Positions 17,875-27,230 are shown, counted from the first letter of the stretch. The stretch: DNA of 64,000 bases from an uncultured Oscillospiraceae bacterium (GCA_934448295.1 CAKSEY010000007.1:1-64000); one strand, 5' to 3'. Notes: a model not told the origin generated them from the sequence alone. Numbers and translations: made by a program.

Positions 17875-19299
17875 TCATTCCTTTCCGTTCCAGCAGTAGC
17901 TGCAAAGCCCGCTTTCAGGAAGTCCGACAGCATTCACCGTGCCCTCGAGGGACTGGAATTCAAGCGATGTCAGCTTCAGGCGCTTGCATATCTCGGCTCT
18001 GAGCCGCTTGCCGCGCTCTGTGTTTGTATCGCTGTATTCCGCAATGTACTTCACGCCCTCTTCACCCTCGAATTCATGGATAATGCGGCGCGCGATGAGG
18101 TCAAGCTCTGAGGTGCTTCTGGAGAAGTTCAGATACTTGCAGCCGTACATGATAGGCGGACAGGCGGAACGCATATGTACCTCCTTGGCGCCGTTCGCGT
18201 ACAAGAACTCCACAGTCTCGCGGAGCTGTGTGCCTCTGACAATACTGTCGTCAACGAACAGGAGCTTTTTCCCCTCGATAAGCTCGTGCACGGGGATAAG
18301 CTTCATCTTTGCAACCTTGTTTCTCATGGACTGGCTCTGCGGCATGAAGCTGCGGGGCCATGTGGGGGTATACTTTATAAAGGGACGCGCAAACGGGATA
18401 CCGCTCCTGTTCGCGTAGCCTATCGCATGCGGAACGCCGGAATCCGGTACGCCGCAGATGAAATCAACGTCCGGAAGAGTTCCGTTGTTGATGTCGTGCT
18501 CAGCCATTATTTCGCCGTTCCTGGTGCGCATGGTCTCCACCGTCACACCCTCGTAAACGGAGTTGGGGTAGCCGTAGTACGTCCACAGGAACGTGCATAT
18601 CTTGAGATCCTTCTGGCAGCCCTCGCGGAGCACCTCTGCGCGCTTGGACGTTATCTTCACGATCTCGCCGGGAAGCATTTCTCGGTACATCTCATAACCC
18701 AGCTTCTGGAAAGCGAAGCTCTCGAAAGATACGCAGTAGCCGTCGTCGCGCCTGCCGATGATTATAGGCAGTCTGCCGTTCTTGTCGCGGGCGGCGATGA
18801 TGCCGTCCTCCGTGAGTATCAGCAGGGAAATGGTGCCTTCGATACGCTCCATGGCGTAATGAATGCCGTCTGCCAGAGTGTCCTTCTGCGCGATGAGGGC
18901 GCCGATAAGCGTGGAGGAGTTCACCTTTCCGCTGCTCATTGCCTCATAGCTGGCGTTTGTGCTCTTTAAAAGCTCGTCGCAGAGCGCGTCTGCGTTGTTG
19001 ATTATGCCGATATTGCACACCGCATAGGTCCCCAGCCTTGATTTCATCAGCAGGGGCTGCGGGTCGGTGTCGCTTATGCTGCCGATGCAGAGGTTGCCCT
19101 CCATGTTCTCAACATCGTTCTCGAACTTTGTTCTGAACGGGGAGTTCTCAATGCTGTGAATGCTCCTCTGGAATCCCTTTTCGGGGGAGTACGCGGTCAT
19201 GCCGCCTCTTCTTGTTCCAAGGTGCGAATGGTAATCGGTGCCGAAGAATACGTCGCTTATGCAGCTATGTTCAGTTGCTGCTCCGAAAAAACCGCCCAT
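17875..19299 (-). CDS. PurF paralog lacking the glutaminase nucleophile
   Basis: 474 residues, the same length as the purF next to it. The PRPP-binding loop is intact (LLFVDDSIVRGTQL), as are MRSACPPIMYGCK and the C-terminal CSYCWNGKE. At the extreme N-terminus, where PurF has CGVFG, this protein reads MGGFFG: the catalytic Cys is Gly, and no Cys occurs until position 13. Glutamine hydrolysis at the canonical site should therefore be impossible. It may use ammonia, form a mixed oligomer with the true PurF, or act as a PRPP or nucleotide sensor. Co-transcription six bases ahead of purF favours a partner role. Confidence 0.85.
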   Translation of the reverse strand: MGGFFGAATEHSCISDVFFGTDYHSHLGTRRGGMTAYSPEKGFQRSIHSIENSPFRTKFENDVENMEGNLCIGSISDTDPQPLLMKSRLGTYAVCNIGIINNADALCDELLKSTNASYEAMSSGKVNSSTLIGALIAQKDTLADGIHYAMERIEGTISLLILTEDGIIAARDKNGRLPIIIGRRDDGYCVSFESFAFQKLGYEMYREMLPGEIVKITSKRAEVLREGCQKDLKICTFLWTYYGYPNSVYEGVTVETMRTRNGEIMAEHDINNGTLPDVDFICGVPDSGVPHAIGYANRSGIPFARPFIKYTPTWPRSFMPQSQSMRNKVAKMKLIPVHELIEGKKLLFVDDSIVRGTQLRETVEFLYANGAKEVHMRSACPPIMYGCKYLNFSRSTSELDLIARRIIHEFEGEEGVKYIAEYSDTNTERGKRLRAEICKRLKLTSLEFQSLEGTVNAVGLPESGLCSYCWNGKE

Positions 19300-19339
19300 A
19301 TAAAGTTATACCGCCTTTTCTCTGTCTGTACCAACTAAG

Positions 19340-19364
19340 CCGGGGCAGGGAAGCCCTGCTCCGG
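19340..19364 (-). other. GC-rich hairpin between purC and the purF paralog
   Basis: Eleven-base arms (19340-19350 and 19354-19364) pair with a single mismatch around a 3-base loop in the 104-base gap. No U-tract follows on the minus strand, so it looks like an mRNA stability or processing element rather than a terminator. Confidence 0.4.
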
Positions 19365-19403
19365 ATAGCTGAATGATATCCCGTTACCTTGTGACCCGGC
19401 TTA

Positions 19404-20120
19404 TTACTTGCCGAAAATTCTGCGCATGATCTCCTGATATGCGTCCTCAACGCCGCCCATATCCCTGCGGAATCTGTCCTTATCGAGCTTCTCGTGGGTC
19501 GTGGAATCCCAGAAGCGGCAGGTATCCGGTGAGATCTCGTCTGCGAGGATTATCTGACCGTGGAAACGTCCGAACTCGATTTTGAAGTCGATAAGGTCTA
19601 TGTTGAGCTTCTTGAAGTATTCAAGCATGAACTTGTTTACAGCGAAAGCGTACTTGGAGATGGTGTCGATCTCCTCCTGGGTAGCAAGACCCAGACCGAG
19701 AGCGTAATAGCTGTTGATGAACGGGTCGCCGAGGTCGTCGTTCTTGTAGCTGAACTCGAGAGTCGGAGTCTTAAGGGGAGTGCCCTCTTCAATACCGAGC
19801 TTCTTGGAGAAGCTGCCTGCTGCAACGTTTCTTACGATAACTTCCAGCGGAACGATCTCGACCTTCTTAACAACTGTCTCGCGGTCGTTGATCTCTTCGA
19901 TAAGGTGGGTAGGAATGCCCTCCTTTTCAAGCAGACCGAACATATAGTTGGTCATCTTGTTGTTGATAACGCCCTTGCCGTGGATCTGACCCTTTTTCAG
20001 ACCGTTGAAGGCGGTAGCGTCGTCCTTGTAGGAAACGATAACGTAGTCAGGGTTTTCTGCGCAGGCGAAAACCTTCTTCGCCTTGCCCTCGTAAAGCTGT
20101 TCTGCCTTTGTGTAGCTCAT
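19404..20120 (-). CDS. purC: SAICAR synthetase
   Basis: 238 residues. It opens with [20 protein letters not shown], the nucleotide-binding strand of the family, and has [14 protein letters not shown] and [15 protein letters not shown] further on, then [13 protein letters not shown]. It joins aspartate to CAIR using ATP. It is the second gene of the operon, 56 bases after purE, with a GGAGAT ribosome site. Confidence 0.97.
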   Translation of the reverse strand: MSYTKAEQLYEGKAKKVFACAENPDYVIVSYKDDATAFNGLKKGQIHGKGVINNKMTNYMFGLLEKEGIPTHLIEEINDRETVVKKVEIVPLEVIVRNVAAGSFSKKLGIEEGTPLKTPTLEFSYKNDDLGDPFINSYYALGLGLATQEEIDTISKYAFAVNKFMLEYFKKLNIDLIDFKIEFGRFHGQIILADEISPDTCRFWDSTTHEKLDKDRFRRDMGGVEDAYQEIMRRIFGK

Positions 20121-20176
20121 GGTGATATCTCCTTTGATGTATGTGTGTATTTATCCTGCCGTGGCAGGTTTGTGAC

Positions 20177-20683
20177 TTAGATTTCCTTTGCCGTTTCCTG
20201 CATTTTTGCGTCGGCGGCGAGGTTCTTTTCGTTCTGCTTTTTCTTGAAAGCGAGGAGCTTGTCCGCAAGCTCCGGGTCGGAAACGCTGAGTATCTCGGCG
20301 GCGAGGTAGCCAGCGTTAGCCGCCGCGTCTATTCCAACGGTTGCCACCGGGACTCCCGGAGGCATCATTACGGAACTGAGAAGCGCGTCAACGCCCTCCA
20401 GCGCCTTTGCCTTTACGGGAATGGCGATCACCGGCAGGGTAGTGTTTCCGGCGACAGCGCCGGCGAGGTGCGCAGCCATTCCAGCCGCCGCGATAATTAC
20501 GCCGAAGCCGTTTGCGCGGGCGTTCTGTGCGAACTCAGCGACCTCCTTCGGGGAACGGTGAGCGGAAAGCACCCTCATCTCGAACGGAATTCCGAACTCC
20601 TTAAGAGCCTCGGCAGCCTTGCGGACTACCGGGAAATCGCTGTCGCTGCCCATAACAATGCCTACTTTTTTAGATTCTGACAT
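20177..20683 (-). CDS. purE: N5-CAIR mutase (class I PurE)
   Basis: 168 residues from the ATG at 20683, preceded by GAAAGGAAG; an upstream in-frame start would overlap the terminator hairpin and is rejected. Signature GSDSDFPVV holds the catalytic region, SAHRSP carries the active-site His, and AAAGMAAHLAGAVAG completes the site. Class I PurE needs N5-CAIR made by PurK, which is not in this operon. It is the first gene of the purine operon and lies directly downstream of an attenuator-like leader. Confidence 0.94.
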   Translation of the reverse strand: MSESKKVGIVMGSDSDFPVVRKAAEALKEFGIPFEMRVLSAHRSPKEVAEFAQNARANGFGVIIAAAGMAAHLAGAVAGNTTLPVIAIPVKAKALEGVDALLSSVMMPPGVPVATVGIDAAANAGYLAAEILSVSDPELADKLLAFKKKQNEKNLAADAKMQETAKEI

Positions 20684-20886
20684 GATATCTTCCTTTCGTT
20701 TGTCTGAAAATAAAAATAGCTGTATGCGGAATACAGCTAAAAAGTTACAGTTGTCTAATGGTTGCAATTATTCTGTAAAAAGAAGCGGAATTATCCCAAT
20801 AACAACTGATGACTGACCTTACACCCATTGCTTTCGCTCTCCCTTTTACGGAATTTCTCCGCACCTGTGTACAGACGCAGGATACT
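20684..20886 (-). promoter_or_regulatory. untranslated leader of the purine operon with attenuator terminator
   Basis: About 200 bases separate the predicted transcription start from purE. An eight-base perfect stem (20718-20725 with 20731-20738, loop of five) is followed on the minus strand by ATTTTTATTTT, an intrinsic terminator lying before the first gene. Upstream, CAGTTGT at 20748-20754 is complementary to ACAACTG at 20802-20808, and CTGTAA at 20773-20778 to TTACAG at 20745-20750, giving alternative pairings next to the terminator. It does not match the purine, ZTP or THF riboswitch consensus sequences as I know them. Conditional termination is inferred. Confidence 0.6.
20718..20738 (-). 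terminator. attenuator terminator before purE
   Basis: AGCTGTAT and ATACAGCT arms enclose five bases and are followed on the minus strand by a U-rich run. It sits about 35 bases upstream of the purE start, inside the transcript. Confidence 0.75.
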
Positions 20887-20892
20887 ATATTT

Positions 20893-20921
20893 ATTTTACT
20901 ATATTATTGCCGGAATTTCAA
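20893..20921 (-). promoter_or_regulatory. promoter of the purine operon
   Basis: On the minus strand TTGAAA (20921-20916) and TAAAAT (20898-20893) are 17 bases apart. It is the best sigma-A match between the HD-domain gene and purE. Confidence 0.6.
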
Positions 20922-21016
20922 GGGCTTTTTAAAAAATTCAACAAATTTTATCAAAATGATTCCACTTTGTACGGAAAATCCGGCAATATCACAGCATTGC
21001 CGCATGAATCGACGGT

Positions 21017-21706
21017 TTACAGCAGAACGGCTCCGTTTATGTGCAGCGCGAACTCCACCCCGAGGAACCGCGCGGCGCGGCGGCAGAGCTTCATTCTGTC
21101 CAGGAAAATCTCAAAATATTCCATTATGGAGGAGATATTCTGATCTATCGTGAGGTCGAGAATTATACGCTTCTTGTCGTCCGAGAAATACAGCGAGGAC
21201 TGCTCGACTGCGTAGTTCACGCGGTCGTGTATATCCCTTGCGAGATTCTCGGTGCTGGGCACGAACGGTCCGTCAGCGGAGCGCACTCTGGAGCGCCGCA
21301 CATCTGATTTGTCGGCGATTATTAGCGCCGCTGCAATAGGTGTGACCGGAGCGGCGGTGCCCTCGTCGTGGTTGCCGATAGCGGAAACTATCAGGGAAAT
21401 CTCGTCCGCCGGCATACCGAGGTTGTCCAGCAGACGGAAAGCCATTACAGCCCCGCTCTGGGCGTGGTCTATACGGTTGATCACGTTGCCGATATCGTGC
21501 ATATAGGCGGCTATCTCGGCGAGCTCGCAGGTGCGCTGTTCATAGCCCAGGGTAGTCAGTATCATGTACGCGGAAGCCGCCGCGCGCTCAACGTGGGCGT
21601 TGGAATGTTCCGTGTAGCCTATCGTGCTGAGCGCCGCGTCCGCATAGTTGATGTAGGTCTGAATGTCCTTGTTTCTGCGGATATATTCGTAAGTCAGATT
21701 GCTCAA
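21017..21706 (-). CDS. HD-domain phosphohydrolase
   Basis: 229 residues. The metal-binding HD pattern is visible: His in EHSNAHVERAA, the His-Asp pair in AAYMHDIGNV, His in NRIDHAQSG, and a distal Asp in ALIIADKSD. Such enzymes hydrolyse phosphate esters, often nucleotides or signalling nucleotides; the substrate is not evident. It may be co-transcribed with the upstream GH27 gene 13 bases away. It ends about 100 bases before the purine promoter. Confidence 0.8.
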   Translation of the reverse strand: MSNLTYEYIRRNKDIQTYINYADAALSTIGYTEHSNAHVERAAASAYMILTTLGYEQRTCELAEIAAYMHDIGNVINRIDHAQSGAVMAFRLLDNLGMPADEISLIVSAIGNHDEGTAAPVTPIAAALIIADKSDVRRSRVRSADGPFVPSTENLARDIHDRVNYAVEQSSLYFSDDKKRIILDLTIDQNISSIMEYFEIFLDRMKLCRRAARFLGVEFALHINGAVLL

Positions 21707-21719
21707 AATGATCCCTTTC

Positions 21720-22991
21720 TTAAACGCGGGTCAGGCAGAACATTGCGGCTCCGTGGGGCTTGACCCTTGCGGAAATACAGCCGGAAGCCGTGGATTCCGC
21801 GCCAGTCCAGATCTCACGCGCAGAAAGGGCGCATTTGACCGGAATCTCCGCCGTTATTTCACATTCGCTCTCGCCGCAGTTGAACAGCGCGGCATAGAAC
21901 GACTTTCCGTCCTCGTGGGTGGTGAACCATGCAATCTGCTCGTTTCCGTCAACTGTTCTGCGGAACAGCGGGTGCGCGGAATGTGTGTGGTTCAGGCATT
22001 CAATGAGGTCGGAATTTGTGAGCAGGCTCATGGTGAAATCGTCAAACTTGGTCATTTCGCCGCCTATCATCAGCGGGGAGCGCATCATGCACCAGAGGCT
22101 CATCATGGTTTTCTGCTCGTCCTCGGTGAACTTTGTCCAGCCGTCCGGGCCGTAGTCCTGCAAAATCGCGCCGATAGGGAGCATATCAGCGTCCGGGAAA
22201 TGACCGTCCCCAGCATGGATACACCATGTCTGCGCCCTGCTGAACATATCGAGAAGCTGCGGCCAGTTGTCCCAGAAATCGTCCGTAATGCGCCACATAT
22301 TGCTCACCTGCTTGTAAAGCTCGGCTTTTTCGGGGAGCGCGGCACCCGGCGAGAGGCTGAGCACCATGTCTCTTCCGCAGGAGCGCAGGGATTCGCTGAG
22401 CATTACCAGCTCTGACTCCTCGTGCGGAAGCTCGCGGCAGATGTCGTCAACCTTGATGAAGTCAACGCCCCAGCTCTTGTAAAGCTCGAAAATGCTGTCA
22501 TAGTATTCCCGGGCGCCCTCTTTTTCGGGGTCAACGCCGTACATATCGGTGTTCCATTGGCATATGCTGGCGGTTTTGGCAATTTCACGGGCGGTCTTGT
22601 CAGTTCCCATTATAGCAGTGTTCCTGTGGACTGCCTGTCTGGGGATTCCGCGCATGATGTGTATACCGAATTTCAGCCCGAGGGAGTGAACGTACTCTGC
22701 AAGCGGCGCAAAGCCCTTTCCGTCTGCGGCCGAGGGGAATCTCTCGACAGCCGGTACAAGGCGGGAATACTCGTCCATGCAAAGCTCGGTGAACGGCTGA
22801 TACTCGTGGTTTTTCGCGATAGGATTGCTCCACTGGATATCCACAACGATATATTCCCAGCCGAACTTTTTCAAATGCTTTGCCATGAATTCAGCGTTGG
22901 CGCGGACTGTCGCCTCGTTTACTGCGGCTCCGTAGCAGTCCCAGCTATTCCAGCCCATGGGCGGCGTATGTGCAGTGTTATTATAAGACAT
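21720..22991 (-). CDS. GH27-family glycosidase (alpha-galactosidase-like)
   Basis: 423 residues. The opening PPMGWNSWDCYGAAVNE is the family signature; FIKVDDIC near residue 182 carries the nucleophile Asp, and RITDDFWDNW near 237 the acid/base Asp. A C-terminal beta-sandwich follows. There is no signal peptide, so it acts in the cytoplasm on imported oligosaccharides. Alpha-galactosidase is the commonest activity, but the nucleophile motif differs (VDD rather than YDN), so other GH27 specificities such as alpha-N-acetylgalactosaminidase or isomaltodextranase-like are possible. Confidence 0.85.
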   Translation of the reverse strand: MSYNNTAHTPPMGWNSWDCYGAAVNEATVRANAEFMAKHLKKFGWEYIVVDIQWSNPIAKNHEYQPFTELCMDEYSRLVPAVERFPSAADGKGFAPLAEYVHSLGLKFGIHIMRGIPRQAVHRNTAIMGTDKTAREIAKTASICQWNTDMYGVDPEKEGAREYYDSIFELYKSWGVDFIKVDDICRELPHEESELVMLSESLRSCGRDMVLSLSPGAALPEKAELYKQVSNMWRITDDFWDNWPQLLDMFSRAQTWCIHAGDGHFPDADMLPIGAILQDYGPDGWTKFTEDEQKTMMSLWCMMRSPLMIGGEMTKFDDFTMSLLTNSDLIECLNHTHSAHPLFRRTVDGNEQIAWFTTHEDGKSFYAALFNCGESECEITAEIPVKCALSAREIWTGAESTASGCISARVKPHGAAMFCLTRV

Positions 22992-23093
22992 AATGTTCTC
23001 CTTTATAAATGGTATAACTCAATTATAGCATAACTCCTCGCAAAATGCAACCAGATTTATTACTGGTTTTTATGAAAAATTTCGCTCCGGCAC

Positions 23094-23122
23094 TTGACAA
23101 ATCGGGAGAATAGTAGTAAAAT
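23094..23122 (+). promoter_or_regulatory. promoter of tRNA-Ser
   Basis: TTGACA (23094-23099) and TAAAAT (23117-23122) with a 17-base spacer lie 18 bases before the tRNA. Confidence 0.8.
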
Positions 23123-23140
23123 ATATATGTTATTGTTTCT

Positions 23141-23229
23141 GGAAGCGTATCGAAGTGGTCATAACGGGACTGACTCGAAATCAGTTGTACCTCACGGTAC
23201 CGTGGGTTCGAATCCCACCGCTTCCGCCA
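23141..23229 (+). tRNA. tRNA-Ser (anticodon CGA)
   Basis: 89 bases with encoded CCA. Acceptor arms GGAAGCG and CGCTTCC pair perfectly. The anticodon stem ACTGA/TCAGT encloses CTCGAAA, giving CGA. A long variable arm (TACCTCACGGTA) marks a class II tRNA, and GGTTCGAATCC is the T loop. It reads UCG codons. Confidence 0.97.
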
Positions 23230-23230
23230 A

Positions 23231-23792
23231 GTTTTGCCGCGCGAACTAGCGCGGCAAAACCTCCGATTTTTCTCAGCCGTCCGAAGGGGACGGCTGTTTT
23301 TGGCTGTGTGGGTTTAATCGGATAGAGGAGTGGAGATTTTACCGCCAAAAAATCGAAAAATCTCATGCGCCATGACAGCGGGCAGGTGGAATGCCATTTT
23401 AGGTGCTTATGATTGTGAAGTATTACGCGCGAACTAGCGCGGCAAAACCTCCGATTTTTCTCAGCCGTCCGAAGGGGACGGCTGTTTTTGACTGTGTGGG
23501 TTTAAGCGGATAGAGGAGTGGAGATTTTACCGCCAAAAAATCGAAAAATCTCATGCGCCTTGACAGCGGGCAGGTGGATTGTCTCTTTAAGTGCTTTTGA
23601 TTGCGAATTTTTGCCGCGCGAACTAGCGCGGCAAAACCTCCGATTTTTCTCAGCCGTCCGAAGGGGACGGCTGTTTTTGGCTGTGTGGGATTAAGCAGAT
23701 AGAAGAGTGGAGATTTTACCGCCAAAAAATCGAAAAATCTCATGCGCCATGACAGCGGGCAGGGGGACTGCCTTTACAGGTAATTTGATTTA
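23231..23792 (+). repeat. three tandem hairpin-rich repeats of about 188 bp after tRNA-Ser
   Basis: Copies begin near 23231, 23419 and 23608; the landmark GAACTAGC falls at 23243, 23431 and 23620, giving periods of 188 and 189. Each unit holds a long perfect palindrome of TTTTGCCGCGC type (partly decayed in copy two), a terminator-like hairpin CAGCCGTCC/GGACGGCTG followed by TTTTT, and an AT-rich inverted repeat GAGATTTT/AAAATCTC. Copies are nearly identical over most of their length. Open frames across them on the minus strand are by-products of the repeat. The tract may serve as a multi-terminator for the tRNA, a dispersed intergenic repeat family or small RNAs. Confidence 0.85.
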
Positions 23793-23895
23793 TCAGGTTT
23801 TCACCCGTGAACCTGTGCCGTCACATTGTGACATTTTGGGAGTAATGTCATTAGATTAGGGCGCGAACAGATCATTTTCACGTCAAAAAAGAATT

Positions 23896-23931
23896 AAAGC
23901 CTCCGATTCGCGAAAGTGAATCGGAGGCTTT
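23896..23931 (-). terminator. terminator of the chemotaxis receptor gene
   Basis: Perfect 14-base arms (23896-23909 and 23918-23931) with an eight-base loop. It is symmetric enough to stop transcription from both sides; an A/T-rich tract lies to the left. Confidence 0.85.
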
Positions 23932-23953
23932 GTGATTTTTGGATCCGTTTGGG

Positions 23954-25957
23954 TTACTCTGTAATGAACTTTTCGACCTCGTCGGCAAGCGAGGAAGCAA
24001 GCGCTGAAAGCTCCTCGCTGGAGGCTGCGCTCTGTTCTGCGGTTGCAGTGGTCGTGTGCATTCCTGCTTCAATGCTGGAAATTCCCGTGGTGATCTGATT
24101 TACCGCGTTCTGCTGGTCAGCCGCCGCCGCAGTGATTATCTGCATATCGTCGGAGATCTTGCTGATTCCGGAAACAATGCTGTTCATTGCGGTGTGGGCG
24201 CTGTCTGCAAGCTTGGTTCCCTTATCGACTGCGGTAAGCGAATCGTTGATAAGCGCCGTGGTATTCTGGGCTGCTTCCGCAGACTTTGCCGCAAGATTTC
24301 CGACCTCGTCAGCAACTACCGCGAAGCCCTTTCCAGCCTCGCCGGCACGCGCCGCTTCAATGGAAGCGTTCAGCGCGAGAATATTCGTCTGGAATGCGAT
24401 GTCCTGGATAGTCTTGATTATGTTCTTGATGGAAGCGGACTTCTCCTTGATGTCCTCGACCGCCTGGAGCAGCTGACCCATCAGCTCGCCGCCCTCGTGC
24501 GCCGCGCTGTTGGCTTCCTCGGCGAGTGCCGCAACATTTGCGGAGGTTTCTGCGGTGTGGTCTGCCTTATCCTGGATAGAACCGATGGTAGCGGAGATCT
24601 CATCTACCGCCTGAGCCACGTTGATCGCAGTCTCAGAAAGGCTTGCGGAGCCCTCTGCGACCTGACCTGAACCGGACTGGATATTGCTTACACTGTTCTT
24701 TACCGCCGTCATAGCCGAGTTGAGAGACGAGGTAATGCTGTCAAGAGAAGTGCCGATAGTTTCAAAGTCTCCCGCGTATTCAACCGCAGAAGCCGCTGTA
24801 AGGTCGCCCTGTGCCATTGCTTCAAGCACCTGGCGGATATCGTGGATATAGGTGCGCAGGGTATCGACTGTATTCTTGAGAGAGGTCTCGAGGACGAGCG
24901 TTTCATCGCCGAGCGCCGAAAGCTCATACTGAGTGGTAACGTCGCCTTCTGACAGGAGCTTCAGGCGTTTTGCAGAGTTCTCGATAGGTCTGGAGATATT
25001 CCTTGCGACGCGTATTGCAATGAATACCGAGCAAGCGATAAGAACGAGGCAGACCGCCAGCCCGATACCGATATCAAGGAACATTCCCCTGATGACCTGG
25101 TCGTAGTTCGCACAGACTGCGATAGTCCAGCCGTCCGTGCCGCTTATCTGCTGGAAAGATGCAAGCATTCTGTGTCCGTTTGCCGAGTAGGAGTATGTGC
25201 CGTTTCCGTATGCAAGCATTCTGTTGGCGAGTTTTGCTTCGCCCGCGCTTTCGCTTTCGGTCAGGATCGACATATTGAGCACGCGGCTGGTGTCGTTGGA
25301 AGCGACGATCTGACCGTTCTTATCGATAACAACAATGCTGCTCCCATCGCCGAGATCAACGTTTTCAAGCCCGTTGGAGAACAGGGTAGGGGCAATGCCG
25401 CCGAAAATAACGTAGGTCTGACCGTTGTACTTCACGGGAGCCGCCATCATTGTAACTACTGAATTGTCGGTTCTGCGGATAATAGGTGATGAGATACCGA
25501 TTTCTCCGCTGTATGCCTTCTGGTAATATTCACGGTCTGCGATATTCGTGCTGTTGTATGTAGAGCCGTCGCTGTATGCTATTGAAAAGTCATTGAACAT
25601 GGAGGTCGCTGCGATATCAGCTAGCTTTTCCTGCCGTGTTACCAGCGGAACGTCGTGATTGATGATGTTTTCATTCTGCCCAGCCGCCTGGATCTCCAGC
25701 GAGAGGAAGTTTATATTGTTAGAAATAAGGTGAGCGTAGGACTCTGCAAGCTCCGATGTCTGCGTCACATAGTCGGAGTGAGATGTCGTGGCGACAAACG
25801 CGCTCATTATGACCATCATGATGACGCAGGCGGTTACGACGTTGATAAGCGCAAGCCGCAGAATCCGGTACTTTATCTTTGTCTTGCGGGGTATCTTTTC
25901 GATTACCTTTGCTTCCGCTTTTTGTCTTGCTTCCTTTAACTTGGTGCTTTTTGCCAT
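23954..25957 (-). CDS. methyl-accepting chemotaxis protein with dCache sensor
   Basis: 667 residues. TM1 spans about 34-56, the extracellular dCache-like sensor about 60-285 ([20 protein letters not shown] is the typical ligand-domain segment), TM2 about 290-316, then HAMP and the cytoplasmic signalling hairpin. The hairpin tip holds the near-invariant [20 protein letters not shown] region. It would sense a small extracellular ligand, likely an amino or organic acid, and control CheA. No che or flagellar genes are near, so it is an orphan receptor, with its own promoter and terminator. Confidence 0.93.
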   Translation of the reverse strand: MAKSTKLKEARQKAEAKVIEKIPRKTKIKYRILRLALINVVTACVIMMVIMSAFVATTSHSDYVTQTSELAESYAHLISNNINFLSLEIQAAGQNENIINHDVPLVTRQEKLADIAATSMFNDFSIAYSDGSTYNSTNIADREYYQKAYSGEIGISSPIIRRTDNSVVTMMAAPVKYNGQTYVIFGGIAPTLFSNGLENVDLGDGSSIVVIDKNGQIVASNDTSRVLNMSILTESESAGEAKLANRMLAYGNGTYSYSANGHRMLASFQQISGTDGWTIAVCANYDQVIRGMFLDIGIGLAVCLVLIACSVFIAIRVARNISRPIENSAKRLKLLSEGDVTTQYELSALGDETLVLETSLKNTVDTLRTYIHDIRQVLEAMAQGDLTAASAVEYAGDFETIGTSLDSITSSLNSAMTAVKNSVSNIQSGSGQVAEGSASLSETAINVAQAVDEISATIGSIQDKADHTAETSANVAALAEEANSAAHEGGELMGQLLQAVEDIKEKSASIKNIIKTIQDIAFQTNILALNASIEAARAGEAGKGFAVVADEVGNLAAKSAEAAQNTTALINDSLTAVDKGTKLADSAHTAMNSIVSGISKISDDMQIITAAAADQQNAVNQITTGISSIEAGMHTTTATAEQSAASSEELSALASSLADEVEKFITE

Positions 25958-26025
25958 TGGTATTCCCTCCTGATTCTGGCGTCCTGCGGGAAAAGTGTCA
26001 GGGGCGCCTTTTATGTATCGACTAA

Positions 26026-26054
26026 ATTATAACATATTCCTTGCAAAAAATCAA
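26026..26054 (-). promoter_or_regulatory. promoter of the chemotaxis receptor gene
   Basis: TTGATT (26054-26049) and TATAAT (26031-26026) on the minus strand, 17 bases apart, about 70 bases ahead of the start. The remainder of 25958-26279 holds no gene. Confidence 0.7.
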
Positions 26055-26240
26055 CAATATTTTTGCCTGAATCAAACGCTTTTTGTGCAATTCGTCACAT
26101 TGCACCAATAGCCTTATGCTATATTGTGGAAATGGATAACAGTTTTTCGTGATTATTTACACTATTTTTACACAACCCCGCATAACAGTATGAAAAATGC
26201 CGAAAAAAGCAGAAATCAGCCCGGGGCTGCGAAATATCGT

Positions 26241-26269
26241 TTGACTTGCCGGCGGAAAAGTAGTAAAAT
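26241..26269 (+). promoter_or_regulatory. orphan plus-strand promoter facing a minus-strand gene
   Basis: TTGACT (26241-26246) and TAAAAT (26264-26269) have a 17-base spacer and share AGTAGTAAAATNATAT with the tRNA-Ser promoter. It fires into the 3' end of the lipoprotein gene on the opposite strand, with no plus-strand gene until 27292. Confidence 0.4.
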
Positions 26270-26279
26270 TATATTCGGC

Positions 26280-27110
26280 TCAGGACGGCTCCGGGATATC
26301 GGCGATATCGTCTGATATTTGCGGCTGCGCTTCTTCCGTTAGAGTAACCCTGCTGAGGTCGATGTCGTCAAACGTAACGCTGCTCCAGCCCTTTGCGGAG
26401 AACATACTCACCGTGTAGCTTTCAACATCGCTGCGCCAGCCGTTTTCGTCCGCAGTGTAGAGGTTCAGCACCACCAGGTCGCCCTCGTGAATATAGGACT
26501 CTACGCCCATAAGCTCCTGCCCGGTCTGGTCGGTGTAGTACTTTTTTGCAAGCTGTGCCAGCTTTCGCGCAGGATAGAAGGAAAAACCGTCCGCCGGCGT
26601 ATCCTTAAGGTATTCCAGCTCGTCGCTGGTGCCGAGGTAGGTCATGTGGATAATGACGTGACCCTCGTCCGTGGTTTCAAGCTCGGCGGAGTAGGGGGTC
26701 AGCTCCTCGCCGACATACATGGTCATCTGGTTTCCGGTGATGGAGTAGGTGAAGTCCACGCCCTCTGCGTCCGCCATGGGGATCAGCCTGCCATGCATTC
26801 CGTCCGGGTCGAATATGTAGAAATTCCCGGTGTCGTCCGTGTAGCTGGAGGTATAAACCCCGGGTGTGAAATAATCGGACGGCTGAATATTCAGCGAACT
26901 GAGCGGGTCGGCGGGGGAGAACTCCGCTTCAGGCGGGAGCTCTTCAAGCGTTCCGCTGAATTCCGGTTCCTCGGAGGATTCGGCGGCGATAGTCTCCGCG
27001 GAGGCTTCGGCTGTGACGATAAGCGGCTCGGGAACGGCGTTATCTCCCGCGCATCCGCACAGGAGCAGCGGTATCAGAGTGGTCAGCGGCAGGATTTTTT
27101 TCATTTTCAC
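26280..27110 (-). CDS. hypothetical lipoprotein
   Basis: 276 residues starting at GTG 27110 or ATG 27104; neither has a strong ribosome site. The signal peptide ends in lipobox LLCGC, giving a lipid-anchored surface protein. An acidic low-complexity linker (AETIAAESSEEPEFSG) follows, then a beta-rich domain (GVYTSSYTDDTGNFYIFDPD). The family is unknown. It stands alone between the chemotaxis receptor and mntP. Confidence 0.75.
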   Translation of the reverse strand: MKMKKILPLTTLIPLLLCGCAGDNAVPEPLIVTAEASAETIAAESSEEPEFSGTLEELPPEAEFSPADPLSSLNIQPSDYFTPGVYTSSYTDDTGNFYIFDPDGMHGRLIPMADAEGVDFTYSITGNQMTMYVGEELTPYSAELETTDEGHVIIHMTYLGTSDELEYLKDTPADGFSFYPARKLAQLAKKYYTDQTGQELMGVESYIHEGDLVVLNLYTADENGWRSDVESYTVSMFSAKGWSSVTFDDIDLSRVTLTEEAQPQISDDIADIPEPS

Positions 27111-27230
27111 TCAGCTTTCAGAATAAGTTATATTCCGCAGATATTGCGGCGGCATAGCATAGAATATAGTTTAGCATATTTTGAGAATATTGTCAATCAC
27201 AAAAACTGTCATTCTGTGCGCTCTTTCCCC

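Noticed and set aside
20684..20886. Purine, ZTP or THF riboswitch before purE
   Set aside because: The conserved core sequences of these classes could not be found in the leader.
23181..23743. Minus-strand open frames over the tRNA-Ser and the tandem repeats, one including GGIRTHGT
   Set aside because: They are nearly identical because the underlying repeat is, and one reads antisense through the tRNA; IRTHG-type peptides are a well-known artefact of tRNA genes.
23231..23792. CRISPR array
   Set aside because: Only three units of 188 bp with no short repeat-spacer alternation and no cas genes.
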